A stretch of 64,000 nucleotides of DNA from Cylindrodendrum hubeiense (lineage: Eukaryota; Ascomycota; Sordariomycetes; Hypocreales; Nectriaceae), in contig JAANBB010000031.1 in the NCBI GenBank assembly GCA_014621425.1, forward strand, positions 124,001 through 188,000, given 5' to 3'. The notes under the pieces were generated by a model. The model saw only the letters and a list, made by a program, of their open reading frames with translations, did no database searches and was not told the DNA's origin. A program made the translations under genes and the position numbers. How positions within the stretch are numbered: position 1 is the first letter of the stretch; the number at the start of each line of letters is the position of its first letter. This document shows positions 1 through 10,782 of the stretch, one piece after another.

Positions 1-141
1 GAGATAGACCCCCCGACCGAGAGGCTCGTGAGGAGCTGGCCTCCCAGATTTAACGTCAGTAGAGCTTATGGGCTGGGGCTTTCCCCGGATGGTGAGTTGA
101 TTGAGGCTGTGCGCGCGTTTTACGAGACATTGAAGGCGTGA
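1..141 (+). CDS. 3' end of an SDR-family epimerase/dehydrogenase-like gene (partial)
   Basis: An open frame enters from the left edge and stops at 139-141, giving 46 residues. The tail contains SWPPRFNV followed by RAYGLGLSPDGEL and a final helix ending in FYETLKA. A tryptophan-proline-x-arginine-phenylalanine segment followed by an RA..LG...D stretch is what I recall from the C-terminus of D-erythronate dehydrogenase-like NAD-dependent epimerases (extended SDRs). The Rossmann domain and catalytic residues lie outside the window, so the assignment rests on the tail only. It converges with the FMN-dependent dehydrogenase gene, leaving about 190 bp between the two stop codons. Confidence 0.45.
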   Translation, partial: EIDPPTERLVRSWPPRFNVSRAYGLGLSPDGELIEAVRAFYETLKA

Positions 142-329
142 TGGAAGCAATAGTTTGGAATACGCTTCAAGTGTTAGAAAATTGTCACGATGGATCATGA
201 AATTATGGAATAGCTAGTTTGATCAAATGCTCATGTCTTTTGGTCATTAAGATGCATTGTGCATCAGTCGTCTCTATGAAGTCTCTAACATCGTCTATGC
301 TCGCTTTTATGTCTCATGCTTATTACTCT

Positions 330-1780
330 TTACAGCTTCGAAGTCCGCACCCTGGCCAGCGGAGACGATCCAGCGTCTCCAGATGGCACCATGTGATCCA
401 CGTCCAGCGTATTCACCAGCGCCGGTGTCGCCTGGTCCAAACTCGTGATACCGGCGAGTCTCATTGAGGTTTCCAGTTCATCCTTGAGCACTGCGGCAGC
501 GGTTAGCGTAGAATGGGGTGCCTGGATTGTGGAGACTTACGTTGTGAAAGATGCTCGACGCCCTTTTGGCCGTACACGAGCGAGTACAAGAATGGTCGCG
601 CGATACCGACGGCTGTGGCGCCCAGGGCAATGGCCTTGAGGATGTCCGAGCCTCGCTCAAAGCCGCCGTCGATGAATATTTCGAGGTGCTGGAAGGCTTC
701 GGGGAATAGCTTCCGGACCTCGAGAAGGACCAGGATTGACGCTGGGGAGCTGTGGATTTGTTAGGACTTCGGCTTCAATCAACTCAAACATGAGATCTGA
801 CTTACCCATCGAGGGACCTGCCGCCATGGTTGCTCAGCACGACGCCGTCCACACCATGGTCTACGGCCAACCGAACATCCTCAACCGTTTGCACACCCTT
901 CAACACAATGGGCACAGAGCTTGCCTCGCGAATCCAGCGCAAGTCATCCCACTCAAGCGCCTTGTCAATGTACTGTCCCATCAGACGGCCCAGCCCGTTG
1001 CCCTTGTTGTCGTTGGTGCTCTCGCCGCCGCTCATGTCGGAGCGGACAGCCGTGGTCTGCGGGGTGCGCTCGTCGGCCTCGCGTTTGCCGGCCACGGGGG
1101 CGTCGACGGTGACGAACACGGCCTTGATGCCGAGGGAGCGGGCCTTGCGCAGGAGCTCGACCGTCTTGGCGCGGTTGGAGTTGACGTAGAGTTGGAGGAA
1201 GAAGGGGTAGTTGGGTGGGGCGGCGCCGATGATGGTGGGGAGAGAGTAAGATGCATTGCTTGAGATCTGCGATTGGTTAGCGATATGTTTGCTTTAAGGG
1301 AGTCTTGGACTGACAATCTCAAAGATGCCCTCGTTTGCGACGGCGCGGCTCCAGCCAAGCTCTCCATCAGGATGCGCAAGCGTAGCCATGGCCGCGGGAC
1401 ACATGAAGAAGGGCGCCTTGCTCTTCAGCCCCAAGATATTCCGCTCGATGGAGACGTTGGTGACATTGCGCAGGACTCGCGGCCGGAGCATGACTCTTCG
1501 GATGACCTCGCGGTTGCGGTTGATGGTGACGAGGTCGGTGGCGGCGGACGAGTAGAAGGCCCAAGCCTTGGGGGTCAGGGCTTTCTGGGCAGCGAGGGCA
1601 AAGTCGTTGGCGGAGAGGATTTGATCCAGAGGAGGGACATCGCTGGGGAGTTGGACGTCTGTGAATGAAGTTAGCGCATGTGATTTCCGGTGGTGATGGT
1701 GATGGTAGTGGTGGTGTAGACGAACCTCTTGGGGGAGGGATGTTGGGAGTCTCAGACTCCATTGCTGAAAGGTCACTCAT
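330..1780 (-). CDS. FMN-dependent 2-hydroxyacid (L-lactate type) dehydrogenase/oxidase
   Basis: Five exons on the minus strand (1726-1780, 1315-1658, 806-1266, 541-749, 330-490) join in frame into 409 residues; all introns are GT-AG. The family oxidises an alpha-hydroxy acid such as L-lactate or glycolate with FMN in a TIM barrel. Visible marks are the barrel strand VTVDAPVAGKRE, the FMN/catalytic motif LSNHGGRSLDG with the active-site histidine near residue 280, the phosphate-binding segment IDGGFERGSDILKAIALGA, and a C-terminal helix ELETSMRLAGI followed by LVNTLDVDHMVP. There is no N-terminal cytochrome b5 domain, unlike yeast cytochrome b2, so electrons probably go to oxygen or another acceptor. 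Intron 1 contains a GGTGAT-rich run. The start was chosen because it gives a short N-terminus that splices in frame to the conserved DVQLPSDVPPLDQI segment. Substrate is not predictable from sequence alone. Confidence 0.88.
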
Positions 1781-3471
1781 GATGGCGGTTTTTTTTTTTG
1801 TGATGAAGAGAGTAATTGATTTTGGATAAAGATTCTAGACTCGGGATTGAACGAGCTATATGAATGTCCTACTTTTCTTCAATTGCTGTAAATATTCCAT
1901 CTGCTGGTCTCCTAACACCGGCATCGGCGCTATGTGTAAGTAGCCTGGACCCCACAGCGCCCTTCTCCAACTGCACCCATGTCGTGCCGCCAGAGAATTG
2001 CTGCCAATTCGGGGTAGGCTGTGTCCACACCCGCCCTCGGACTTCTCTCCGGTGGCGACCGCTCACCTTGACCGCCATTCTCTCCGAGGTCCGGTCGGGG
2101 TGGGCTCTTCTCTCAGCTGGACGGAAGGCTCTGTATCACGGGAATGCCGCCCCGAAGCTCAGATGGCAGTTTGATGCGGTGAGATGACGACGGGAACTGT
2201 CGGCGCGGTGCCGCAGAGGTTTTTTCGTGCTCCAAACTTGGCTGTCCCGACTACGGACTGAGTGATATTGGCCTGCTGTTTAACATTCACAAATTTAGGT
2301 AGACGTTGCGAGCATTGAAGATGTAACTAATCGAAATGCAGGGAATTGGTTTACATTCAAAGCAGAAAAATTGCAGCGTCCCTGTATTGTTAGTCGTAGA
2401 TCCGCGCCTTGTCCATTTGTACCATTTGATGCCTTGAGCAGGCGGCTTGTAGAGTTCTTGATTAGCTTCTACATTTTCCCCGCGCTCTACTTCAAAGAAG
2501 TATGAGGGGAAAAGAACATTCTGATTAATCTGGTCAAGTGCTTAGGACGTGCTTGTATTCGGGAAGGATGGAAAAGTTGGGGTGGTAGGAGGGGCAACAT
2601 GGACTTGATCCGACATTGCTCAGGTTGACGTGGTCATCTCCCGATCAAAAGCCATTGACGTTAGAGAATTGAATTGCCAACTGTGTAAGACGATTGGACT
2701 GTTTACAAGGTGGAAGTGGATCAAGGGCATGCTCCTCGGCGAGAGTGCAACGGACTCGGCCTGCTAATGGTGGAAGGCGTCACTAGACAAACAATCACGT
2801 TTCTAATCTGATGAACATACGTTTTTCACACACCGAGTCTCATTATGGGATCACGAGGAAGCGGGAATCATGATGATCTTTATTGAGGAGGGTCTAGATA
2901 GGATTGGGGAGAAAGGTAGAGTATCTAGGTGTTCCGGCGTAGGTGGCTGTGGTTCCGAGTATAGCTGATCGGTATCCCATAAATTGGTTTATTGTGTCAA
3001 CCGCAAAGAAAACCCAGGGTATTTGGAATATGGGTGAAGAAAGCAACACGAGACGCCTGTTTCAATGATATAGCAGATAAACAGCACCGCAATTGCTGTC
3101 CTTGGCACGAAACCTGTTGAAAGCTGTCAAGGCAAGCAGGGTGGGTGCTGTGCCGTGGCGATGGGCCGCTGCCGGAAGAACCAGAGCCTCTTTGGTGTCT
3201 TGCAGGAATTTGTCTGACAGGACCTACTTTCCGAGCCAGCTAAAACCTGGCCAAGGTAAAAGCCGATCAAAGGCGACCGTGGAGTCGGAGTCGGAATTGG
3301 ATTCGGAATCGGAAAGAAAAGGATTCTCACTTTCTTATCCTTATTTGGCGTCTGCCCCTCTAGTCGTTAGCCCACCTCCGGATATCATCCTTATCGCCCC
3401 TGTCGCATCTGGCTAACACATTAGCTGCCGTCTTAAAATTAGCCCTGTCTACTCCACCCTACAACCCAAAG
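1781..3471. other. Intergenic, no supported gene
   Basis: A T-run (about 1790-1799) sits just upstream of the dehydrogenase start. Short ORFs here lack recognisable domains and good start context. A degenerate hexamer repeat at 3281-3313 is listed separately. I see no RNA gene. Confidence 0.5.
3281..3313. repeat. Degenerate GGAGTC/GGAATC hexamer repeat
   Basis: About five imperfect copies of GGA(G/A)TC or TCGGAA in tandem. A similar GCTCCG hexamer run occurs at 10418-10451, on the far side of the NLR gene. Function unknown; probably a microsatellite. Confidence 0.6.
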
Positions 3472-4052
3472 ATGCCTTTAAAGAAGCAGGTCCTCCTCGT
3501 CCAAGACTTTACCCTGCAGACGAACTTCTCGACCCTGCGAATATTACGAATGCAATTTAGCCACTATGGTTTTTGAGTGGCAAGACGAGGGCAAGCTCCA
3601 TCGCATTCCGAAGTTAGATCCTGGCCCCCCTAACGTCTACTTCGGTGAGGATATTTGTCGCACCCACATGCTCTTAACCTCCCACTAACCAAGTTTCGAC
3701 ATCCAGGCGATGTTTTCTCCACACTGTCTACAGATAGTCCCAACCCATTGACTGGGTCTTTTTTCCTCCTTGAGAAAGACAAGGACGAAACAACTCTTCC
3801 ATATGACTTTGACGAGAGCGGGGTTGTCGTGAAAGGTGAGTGGCTAATGCTCGTACACAACAGCAATGAGTTTTAACGCAATGTCAACACTTAGGCGAGC
3901 TACATCTCAAGGACGAGAAGGGTACTAGTGCAAAGCTGTTGCCGGGGGATACTTTTTTTATCCACCGTGGAAGCACGATTTCTTTTTCTACCCCACGCTT
4001 TGCCGTGGCATACAAGGTTTCGGCTCGGCATGGGGTGCGCGCAAAATTGTAG
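3472..4052 (+). pseudogene. Small cupin-fold protein (EutQ-like), broken 5' end
   Basis: Three exons (3566-3644, 3707-3835, 3895-4052) splice in frame to 121 residues starting MVFEWQDEGKLHRIPKLD. They contain a typical small-cupin stretch: a segment with VVVKGELHLKDEKG and then LLPGDTFFIHRGSTISF, the two halves of a cupin beta-barrel as in fungal proteins annotated as ethanolamine-utilization (EutQ-like) cupins. Upstream, 3472-3560 encodes a matching N-terminus rich in proline (RPRLYPADELLDPANITNAI), but in a different frame that ends in TAG at 3558-3560. A start at 3472 (ATGCCTTTAAAG) lies in yet another frame. Two indels would be needed to connect the parts. Either this is a decaying gene, or the working protein begins at 3566. 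Function is not known for this fungal family. Confidence 0.5.
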
Positions 4053-5193
4053 CGAGTTACACCTTGGGAGGATAAAATAAGTAGTAGCATAGCCCCCCTG
4101 TCACCCAAGAGAAAATTTCTCAATTCATCACGCAAGCCCTATCTTGTCTTCTATTCTGGGTTTAGTATACCAGATCACTCTCAGCTAAGCAATGAGTGCA
4201 TCTGGTTCCATTCGAAACGCTGCTCGAAAAGATTGCATCGTGAAACTGGTGCCGATGCTTCATGCACGAGGAACGTTTGTGAGCAGTGGCGAGACTGTAA
4301 AGGGTTCTATTTCAAAGCCTGGATGTGATCTGACCTGGCACCTTGCTTCTCAATGCCCAGCAAGACATTCTGTTCGAAAACGAGAACCCGGCCGTGCGGT
4401 ACAGGGAATGAATTGGACTGATTTTCAGACTGGGCACTCAATTCCACCGAAAGGGCCTTCGGAGGAGGTTTGCGTGTCACATATATAAAGATTCAGGGTT
4501 GCAGAAGAATCGCAGTATATTACGTACTCCATCGGAACCTGATTCGCTCTAAGATACCACATGGGTGCGATGGGACCATTGAGCTTAGCGGGATCGTACT
4601 ATCACTTGGGAAACATGGGTGCGAACGGGACTGTGGAGCAAGCTTCGTCACACATATGCTCAGCCTCGTCGTAACATTAATCACGCCTGCCCGACTATCC
4701 TTCACTGAAATCAGCTGGAGTAAATGTAGCCAGAAGGGCAGCTGCTACTTAACTTCAATGAAACTTTAGATGTAGTTATCAAATCTGATATAAGAGATAT
4801 GGCATGCAAGATTCACGCTACAGGTTAGGGTAGCTTGTGCAGAGCACTGGACTTTTGCACGGAACTCTGCAGGAGGAACCCAACGGACCAAAACATGACG
4901 TTGGGCGCTGCAATATATTTCATGGCGGTATGGAGGGGTCACTTACGACCTAGGTCAAGCTATCTGGAGGTGGTTGTTTGTTCGTTTGTTTTCGGGGTTA
5001 CTGTTTGGGCGTAGGGCCAACCCGATGCGGAAGCCAACCATACAGTCCAGCGTGAGCATCAAAAGAGGTGAGGAACTCCTGTCGTGGTTGTGATATTGTC
5101 GTGGTGTTTGAAGAATCAGAATCAGGTCGCTAGGTACACATCTGATTGAAAGTAAAACCGGTGAGGTAGCATCTATCCCACCTCACCTTTACC
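4053..5193. other. Intergenic, no supported gene
   Basis: ORFs at 4192-4488 and 4470-4769 show no recognisable domain or plausible splice partners. Nothing else is seen before the stop codon of the NLR gene. Confidence 0.5.
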
Positions 5194-8100
5194 CTACCTT
5201 AGTAACTTGACAATACTCGGTTTCCCAAACGCTTTAGCCCACATCAGCGGCGTCTGCGTATCATTATCCCTCGAGCCAGTATCGACCTTGCCTATCTCAA
5301 GTAATAGTTTAACTACAGCCTCTGACCCAGCTACTGCTGCCCACGACAGCGGCGTCCGCCCACCCTTGTCTTTTGAGTCANCATTGACCTTGCCTGTCTC
5401 AAGCAATAGTTTAACTACAGTCTCTGACCCAGCCCATGCTGCCCATGCTAGCGGCGTCCGTCCATTATCATCTTTTGAGTCGACGTCGACCTTGCCCGTC
5501 TCAAGCAGTAGTTTAGCTATAGCCCCTGACCCACCGTCTGCTACCCACGATAGCGGCGTCCGCCCATTCGCATCCTTATCATTTTCCCACTTGCTATCAA
5601 CCTTACCCAAAGCGTACCAAAAACGAAGGATCATCCAATCCCTGTTCTCTAGGACGTGACTGAGGATACCCTTTTTCTGAGAGAAAGAGAAATCGCGGCT
5701 GAAGAGAAGACTTTCGTCTTCATTTTCAAAATACACTTTGCGTAAATCGTGATACTGAGCTTGTGATAGATCGGTACGCAGCTCTACCTCTAAAAATGTA
5801 TATACCGCTTCTTTGCTCTTAGTAGCTCGAGCGGCAAGGATTGGCGGCCCATAGCGCTCGTTTTCAATATCAAAACAGGACTGAGTCCGAGGATGGATTC
5901 GAATGAGATGGGCTAAGTTTCTCTCCCCAAGGATGTAAAGAAGGCTGACTGATCTGTTATATCGCCGAATAGCGTATTTTTCAAGAATGTTGTTGAGAGG
6001 TATCCATCGTTGACGAGGGAATCCAGAAAGAAAAGCTCTCTGCTCCATCCCCTCCTTTTGGGCGCAGTTGGCGTGATGGAGGATATTAAGAACAGAATAT
6101 TCGAGAAATGGAAACTCCGAGCGAATGGTATCGCGTTCCTGTGCCGTGTTAGGGGCCTCTAGCTGAAGATCTGCGTCATTGACGTGCTCGCTAATTGAAG
6201 GGCTCATTGAAGCTTTCAACTGAGCCAAACAGCAGTCCCTCAAAATTTCATGACCATGGCCCACGAAGTTGCCGGAAGCCCCAGACCATTGGCCCCCGTA
6301 TTTGCCTAGCAAAAAGTCCCGAACAGATTCGTGGATGAACTGGACTTCGGAGGCCTTGTTCCGCGTGACTTCGGCCAAACCCTTCGAAGAACTTCTTACG
6401 AACGTCTTCAGGGTATCCAAATCGAGATCTTCATGGTCCCAATAAGTTGAAAATTGTTTATCGAGACCAAGATGCACGGCGACGTACAGCTCTTGTGGCT
6501 TGAGGGGACGAGCCGCAAAGAGAACCCAATTAAGACAAATCTTCAGCTGTTCGAGGTTGTCTTCATCTCGCACAAGTATCATCTTAAACAAGTCGGCAAG
6601 TTTCTCTGGAATTTCCTGGAGGCGCTTGAGCATCGCATCGATGGGCTTGCCAGGGTATTCAGAGTTGAGAATATCGACAACCAAGACGGCCCAAAGGAAA
6701 ATGCGACACGACTTCTGCAGAATTTCTGACTGGAGTGATTTGGCCTGCTTCGTCTTGCGTAGCCTAAGTTTCGACTGGATGTATTTTTCGATGTCCGCTT
6801 CATGTCCGTCTTCATCTTCCAGATTGACTTTGGTACCTCTATTGATCTCGATATGCGGATAGTGCCGACTGGATAAACAGACTTGGATGTTTCCCGTGAG
6901 CCCGCACAGTTCCTCAAAGAAGTCAACCATCCCCTTGGCTTGGCTGTCTTCACACTCATCTAGCGCATCAACAAATATCATGAGCGACTTATTCCCAAGC
7001 TTCTCAGCAACTCTCTTCAATGTCTGCTTCAGGGGTTCCTCGGACCATCCATTCTGTCGGATGACTGTCGCGCCATCAGCTGTCATCCAGTCCAGGCTTT
7101 CTGTCAGGTCTGGTAATCTCTGGAAAAGCTGGTGGAGAAGTGCGCGATAGAGACCAACAGTCGACTTTTCCTCGGCCGTGCCTCGCGCGAGGAAGAAGAA
7201 GGAAAGTACAATTTTTGAGGGGCTGAGCTTTGCACTGGACCGAGCATTTTCGAACAAAAGCTTAATCAGAGTTGATTTCCCAGTTCCGGGGTGGCCTCTG
7301 ATCCAGAGAAACCCGTCATGGTCTTGTTGATTCGCACTGTCGTGCCATTCAGTGTATTCAGACTTGGTAAGGAACCAGCGACATGTGCTGCCATGGGCAG
7401 GCCTCAGATTGGTAAGTCGATCATCAATCTTGAGGAAGTAGAGCTGTTCTACTAGCGCTTGTTTTGTCATGGAGTCGATGGAGTAATTCATGATTCTTGT
7501 ATCATCGTCGTAGGGAGTGTGAGACGTACTCCGATCTAGGGATCCAACCCTCCAGCCAGTTCCCCCAGGTAGAAGACCTCTCGCATATTTTGATGGCGGC
7601 AGTCCGGGAGTAAGCGAGCTTGGTGATGCATCATAGCCCTCATCGATGACCCCATTCGTTGTCTTCCTCCTCAGTTGATGGTCGGGGTGCGGAACAAGGT
7701 GCGGCGAGACGCCGGCAACAGGTACTCGACGTTGACAGTCATCTCCCCCAAATTGGTTCATCGGCAGAGGTATTTGAGAGGTTTGGGCAAGAGGCCAGTC
7801 ATTTGGCGGCTTATCTGTCTGGGGATACCGTTCCAGAACCGCCTTCATGGTAGATGCGGCTGCTGCGGCTGCAAAGTCCTGCCACATCTTGTTCTTGTGA
7901 CTATCTGCATAGTCGCAGACGCCTTTAATGACAATACAAGGTACCTCATCCCAGACACCGGCGCCCTCCATCTCGAACGCTATGATTCCATCACGCTTAG
8001 CGATCATGTCGCGGTCCTCGCCAGACTTGAGCACCATATCACCAGACCCAATCCGCCCGATGAATATGGACGGAGTCTGAGCCTCTTGCCAACGACCCTC

Positions 8101-8889
8101 GCGCTCCAGCCGTCGTTTCGTCTCAAGCCGCTCCCGCGGAACGGGGAGCGTGTCGTCGCATCCAAGTTCAGTGCATGACAGCCTGCGGGACTCGTCGCAA
8201 ACAGGATCCAAGCGTTCGTGGGAATTCGCACAGAAACATTGCAGAGATTTATGATGCTTGTGGCGGAAGGTTGCTGGGAACAACTTGTCGTTGACAGTTC
8301 CGGGATACAGGTAGTTTGCCCCGTCATGTCTATCTGACACCTTGCTCTGTATTTGTTCGAGAAAAAAGGTTGCTCGTTGTTTGAGTCGCTCGCGTAAAAT
8401 ATGTGATTCAAAAATGGCAACCAGATTGCGGATATTCTTTGTCTGCCTGCCGAGACTATCTTCGATCGATCTCTTCGGGGTGAATCCGTCAGAGTAACAA
8501 CTGCCATAATCATATTGGATAACCGCCTTGCTGATGACAACGTCGCCAAGTAGTATCTCCTTGTCCGTACCCGGGTTCGGCACACCGCCACAAATTCCCG
8601 TCAGCAAGATAAGTCTCAGGTTTGGGAAGCTCGATTGAATGCGCGCCGCCGAGCTCGCGGCGCTGACTTTTCCCATGTTGGATAGCAGGACCAGCACGAC
8701 ATCAAAATTCCCAATGCGTCCGGTTGAATATGTGTTCTCATCCCCGACAGCCCTGCCATACTGGTCGCCTTCCTCGTCCCAAAACTGGTCGACGAGAAGT
8801 GAAACGGCATCGTACTCGCGCGGCAACGCACAAAGTATCGCAATCTCAAATCCATGCCGGCTGGCTGGAGGGGTCTGGGCGGAGGCCAT
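5194..8889 (-). CDS. NLR (STAND) protein: PNP_UDP-NACHT-ankyrin
   Basis: A single-exon gene of 1231 residues with three-part fungal NLR architecture. Residues about 12-360 form a nucleoside-phosphorylase-like (PNP_UDP) effector domain: FEIAILCALPREYDAV at the start, LLTGICGGVPN in the middle and IVIKGVCDYADSHKN at the end. A NACHT NTPase follows, with Walker A GHPGTGKST near residue 535 and Walker B MIFVDALDECED near 640. A long helical region leads to at least three ankyrin repeats (about 1100-1231), each with the GRTPLxWAAxxGS core. Fungal NLRs of this kind are thought to sense non-self and trigger heterokaryon-incompatibility-like death or defence; this role is inferred from the family. 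The ankyrin repeats are strikingly alike at protein level, as in NLRs whose repeats recombine. The ambiguous base 5382 lies in this array, making one residue undefined. The last repeat is truncated. Start chosen at the only ATG before the PNP strand. Confidence 0.92.
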   Translation of the reverse strand: MASAQTPPASRHGFEIAILCALPREYDAVSLLVDQFWDEEGDQYGRAVGDENTYSTGRIGNFDVVLVLLSNMGKVSAASSAARIQSSFPNLRLILLTGICGGVPNPGTDKEILLGDVVISKAVIQYDYGSCYSDGFTPKRSIEDSLGRQTKNIRNLVAIFESHILRERLKQRATFFLEQIQSKVSDRHDGANYLYPGTVNDKLFPATFRHKHHKSLQCFCANSHERLDPVCDESRRLSCTELGCDDTLPVPRERLETKRRLEREGRWQEAQTPSIFIGRIGSGDMVLKSGEDRDMIAKRDGIIAFEMEGAGVWDEVPCIVIKGVCDYADSHKNKMWQDFAAAAAASTMKAVLERYPQTDKPPNDWPLAQTSQIPLPMNQFGGDDCQRRVPVAGVSPHLVPHPDHQLRRKTTNGVIDEGYDASPSSLTPGLPPSKYARGLLPGGTGWRVGSLDRSTSHTPYDDDTRIMNYSIDSMTKQALVEQLYFLKIDDRLTNLRPAHGSTCRWFLTKSEYTEWHDSANQQDHDGFLWIRGHPGTGKSTLIKLLFENARSSAKLSPSKIVLSFFFLARGTAEEKSTVGLYRALLHQLFQRLPDLTESLDWMTADGATVIRQNGWSEEPLKQTLKRVAEKLGNKSLMIFVDALDECEDSQAKGMVDFFEELCGLTGNIQVCLSSRHYPHIEINRGTKVNLEDEDGHEADIEKYIQSKLRLRKTKQAKSLQSEILQKSCRIFLWAVLVVDILNSEYPGKPIDAMLKRLQEIPEKLADLFKMILVRDEDNLEQLKICLNWVLFAARPLKPQELYVAVHLGLDKQFSTYWDHEDLDLDTLKTFVRSSSKGLAEVTRNKASEVQFIHESVRDFLLGKYGGQWSGASGNFVGHGHEILRDCCLAQLKASMSPSISEHVNDADLQLEAPNTAQERDTIRSEFPFLEYSVLNILHHANCAQKEGMEQRAFLSGFPRQRWIPLNNILEKYAIRRYNRSVSLLYILGERNLAHLIRIHPRTQSCFDIENERYGPPILAARATKSKEAVYTFLEVELRTDLSQAQYHDLRKVYFENEDESLLFSRDFSFSQKKGILSHVLENRDWMILRFWYALGKVDSKWENDKDANGRTPLSWVADGGSGAIAKLLLETGKVDVDSKDDNGRTPLAWAAWAGSETVVKLLLETGKVNXDSKDKGGRTPLSWAAVAGSEAVVKLLLEIGKVDTGSRDNDTQTPLMWAKAFGKPSIVKLLR

Positions 8890-10545
8890 CGAGCATCGGG
8901 ACGCGCAAGTCGCCAGGTAGCCGGAGACTCAAGGGTAGTCAGACGAGCTTGGTTGCGGCCGGCACGGATTCGTTAGGAGAGAGGAGTTCGATTCGTTTAG
9001 CACACAAGCGGTTGAGGATGGCAAAGAAAACATGGCGCAGCCTGATTTGAGGGCAGCGCATGGGGGCCAAAACTCGTCGCGTGCACGTGAGCAAGCCCAG
9101 GTCGCAGCCTTACCTCACCCAACAAACGAATGAGTTCTGTTAACAAATGTTTCGTTAATTTTTTATTGGTCTTGAACTACGTATATTATGCTACTTCAAC
9201 TACTGCTGGCTGTTTTACGGTGACAATGCCTCAACAGTTCCCTGGTATATGTTCAACTGTACTCCAGTTCCAATCGTGGTGTGGTTTGTTACAGCCGTCA
9301 CCAAGTTCAGCGCCAGTGTTTTAGTACCACCGACTGTAAGAAATGAGAATAAACATATCACTGTTGTCTCTTAAAAGCTGCGCAGGTGAAATGGTTAGCA
9401 TTGGCGGCGGCAGCAGCACATTCTCCACAAGCAACCATCACGCCCCCCGCCCTTGATGTGAACCCCCTCGCAGGCACCAAATTCTTCGCCCAGTCATCAG
9501 ATCTAGGGCTTTCAAGGGGCTTGACGACTACTTTGCAAATTAATCCAATTTGAAGCTCTCAAAATGGCCTCGTCAACCTTCCATCCTTTCCGAGCGTGCC
9601 ATACGAACTTAGGCTCCACATCCGGGAGCTTGCTGTGCGTCCGCCCAGCGACAGCGGGAGAAGTATAGCAATGGAATAGGAAAATGGTTTATCTTGCGAT
9701 CCGCGCCCAATCTTGTCACTGAGAGTTCTCGTAGGCTACTAAGTTCTGAGAGTAATACAGGGACGACAGGGCGATGATGCAGGTGCCGCAGAACGGCGAC
9801 GGCGAAGACTGGCACCTTATGATCCGACCTTACAGAGAGCTATTCTTCATCATGCCCTGAATTTTGTAACAGTGGATCTACTAGACTAATATTTTTGCCA
9901 CCTTCCCTTTACCTGACGTAACTGTCTGCCCAGTTCACTACAGTACTGAGACGCAGGCGCGCTGTCTTCCTGGTTAGCTATTCGCTGCGCCCCATGCATC
10001 TGAACCATCGGACTTCTCAACCAACAATACACTCCAGAATCTCCCAAATAATTCATATTGGAATTATGTTTCACAGCTCGGTTATTGAGGTTCGCAACAA
10101 CTCTAATGCGCTTCATTTTACTGGGAACGTTAGCGACACCTGTGGTGCCAAAGACGTGAAACAGAAGAGGAAGGCCATTGTTATATGGCTCTCCACAAGC
10201 TCGTAGAATCTTTCGACAAAGAAAAAGATCCTCTTGGGAAATTCTCTGTTCCCCTCCTTGATTCTTCGGAAAACAAGACTCCAAGACTGCTGAATATCCC
10301 TTCTCGCCCTTACTCGTAGAGAAACAGTACCTGGGGCAATCACTAGCAACGTCGGGGTCACTTGTCACATGCAACTAGCCACAGCCGATGCTCCCCACCA
10401 TGGCGCCCCTACCCCAAGCTCCGCTCCGGCTCCGGCCCCGGCTCCGACTGCAGGTGATCTCTTTGTCCAATGATTTAATCATGACAATTCATCGTCCCGA
10501 GTGTAAGACCAATATTGAATCATGTTTCAAGAATACTAATAATTT
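8890..10545. other. Intergenic, one doubtful ORF and a repeat
   Basis: A 162-codon minus-strand ORF (9886-10374) has eight cysteines but no signal peptide, domain or family I recognise; I do not call it as a gene. A proline-alanine coding stretch can be read on the plus strand around 10380-10452, but it is blocked upstream by a stop codon. No RNA gene seen. Confidence 0.45.
10418..10451. repeat. GCTCCG hexamer microsatellite
   Basis: Five or so imperfect GCTCCG units in tandem. In one frame it reads as alternating alanine-proline. A related hexamer run lies at 3281-3313. Confidence 0.6.
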
Positions 10546-10782
10546 ATGAAGCAGAATCGGAACCCAAGACACACCCGTGCATTGATGCTGCACCGCTTCG
10601 TTCACAGTCGTGACGACCCCACCAACGTCCGATTGGCGATTCCGCAGGCTGCGCAGTCCTACAAGAGCGATGTCCAAAAGGCTTCAAACGGCGTTGACGC
10701 TCTCTTTGGCCAGACAGTCACCGCTCCAAATAAGTCCTCGAAGTCGACTTACGGCAGCTCCGGACGCCACAACTCCTTCTAA
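10546..10782 (+). CDS. Possible small gene or gene fragment, unrecognised
   Basis: A 78-codon ORF (MKQNRNPRHTRALM at the start, SGRHNSF at the end). From about codon 25 on, the third codon positions are strongly G/C, as in the well-expressed genes of this window, which argues for past or present coding use. A potential donor (GT at 10453) and acceptor (AG just before 10551) lie upstream, so it could be the last exon of a broken gene that began with the proline-alanine stretch. No family recognised, no signal peptide, no membrane segment. Confidence 0.22.
   Translation: MKQNRNPRHTRALMLHRFVHSRDDPTNVRLAIPQAAQSYKSDVQKASNGVDALFGQTVTAPNKSSKSTYGSSGRHNSF

Noticed and set aside
736..1263. A 175-codon plus-strand ORF over the FMN-dependent dehydrogenase
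   Set aside because: It lies antisense to conserved exons of the enzyme and has low-complexity composition.
5207..5659. A 150-codon repetitive ORF antisense to the NLR ankyrin repeats
   Set aside because: Its repeats come from the ankyrin repeats on the other strand; nothing supports separate coding.
9886..10374. A 162-codon minus ORF with eight cysteines as a secreted effector
   Set aside because: No signal peptide at its start, no plausible upstream exon, and no codon bias like that of the real genes.
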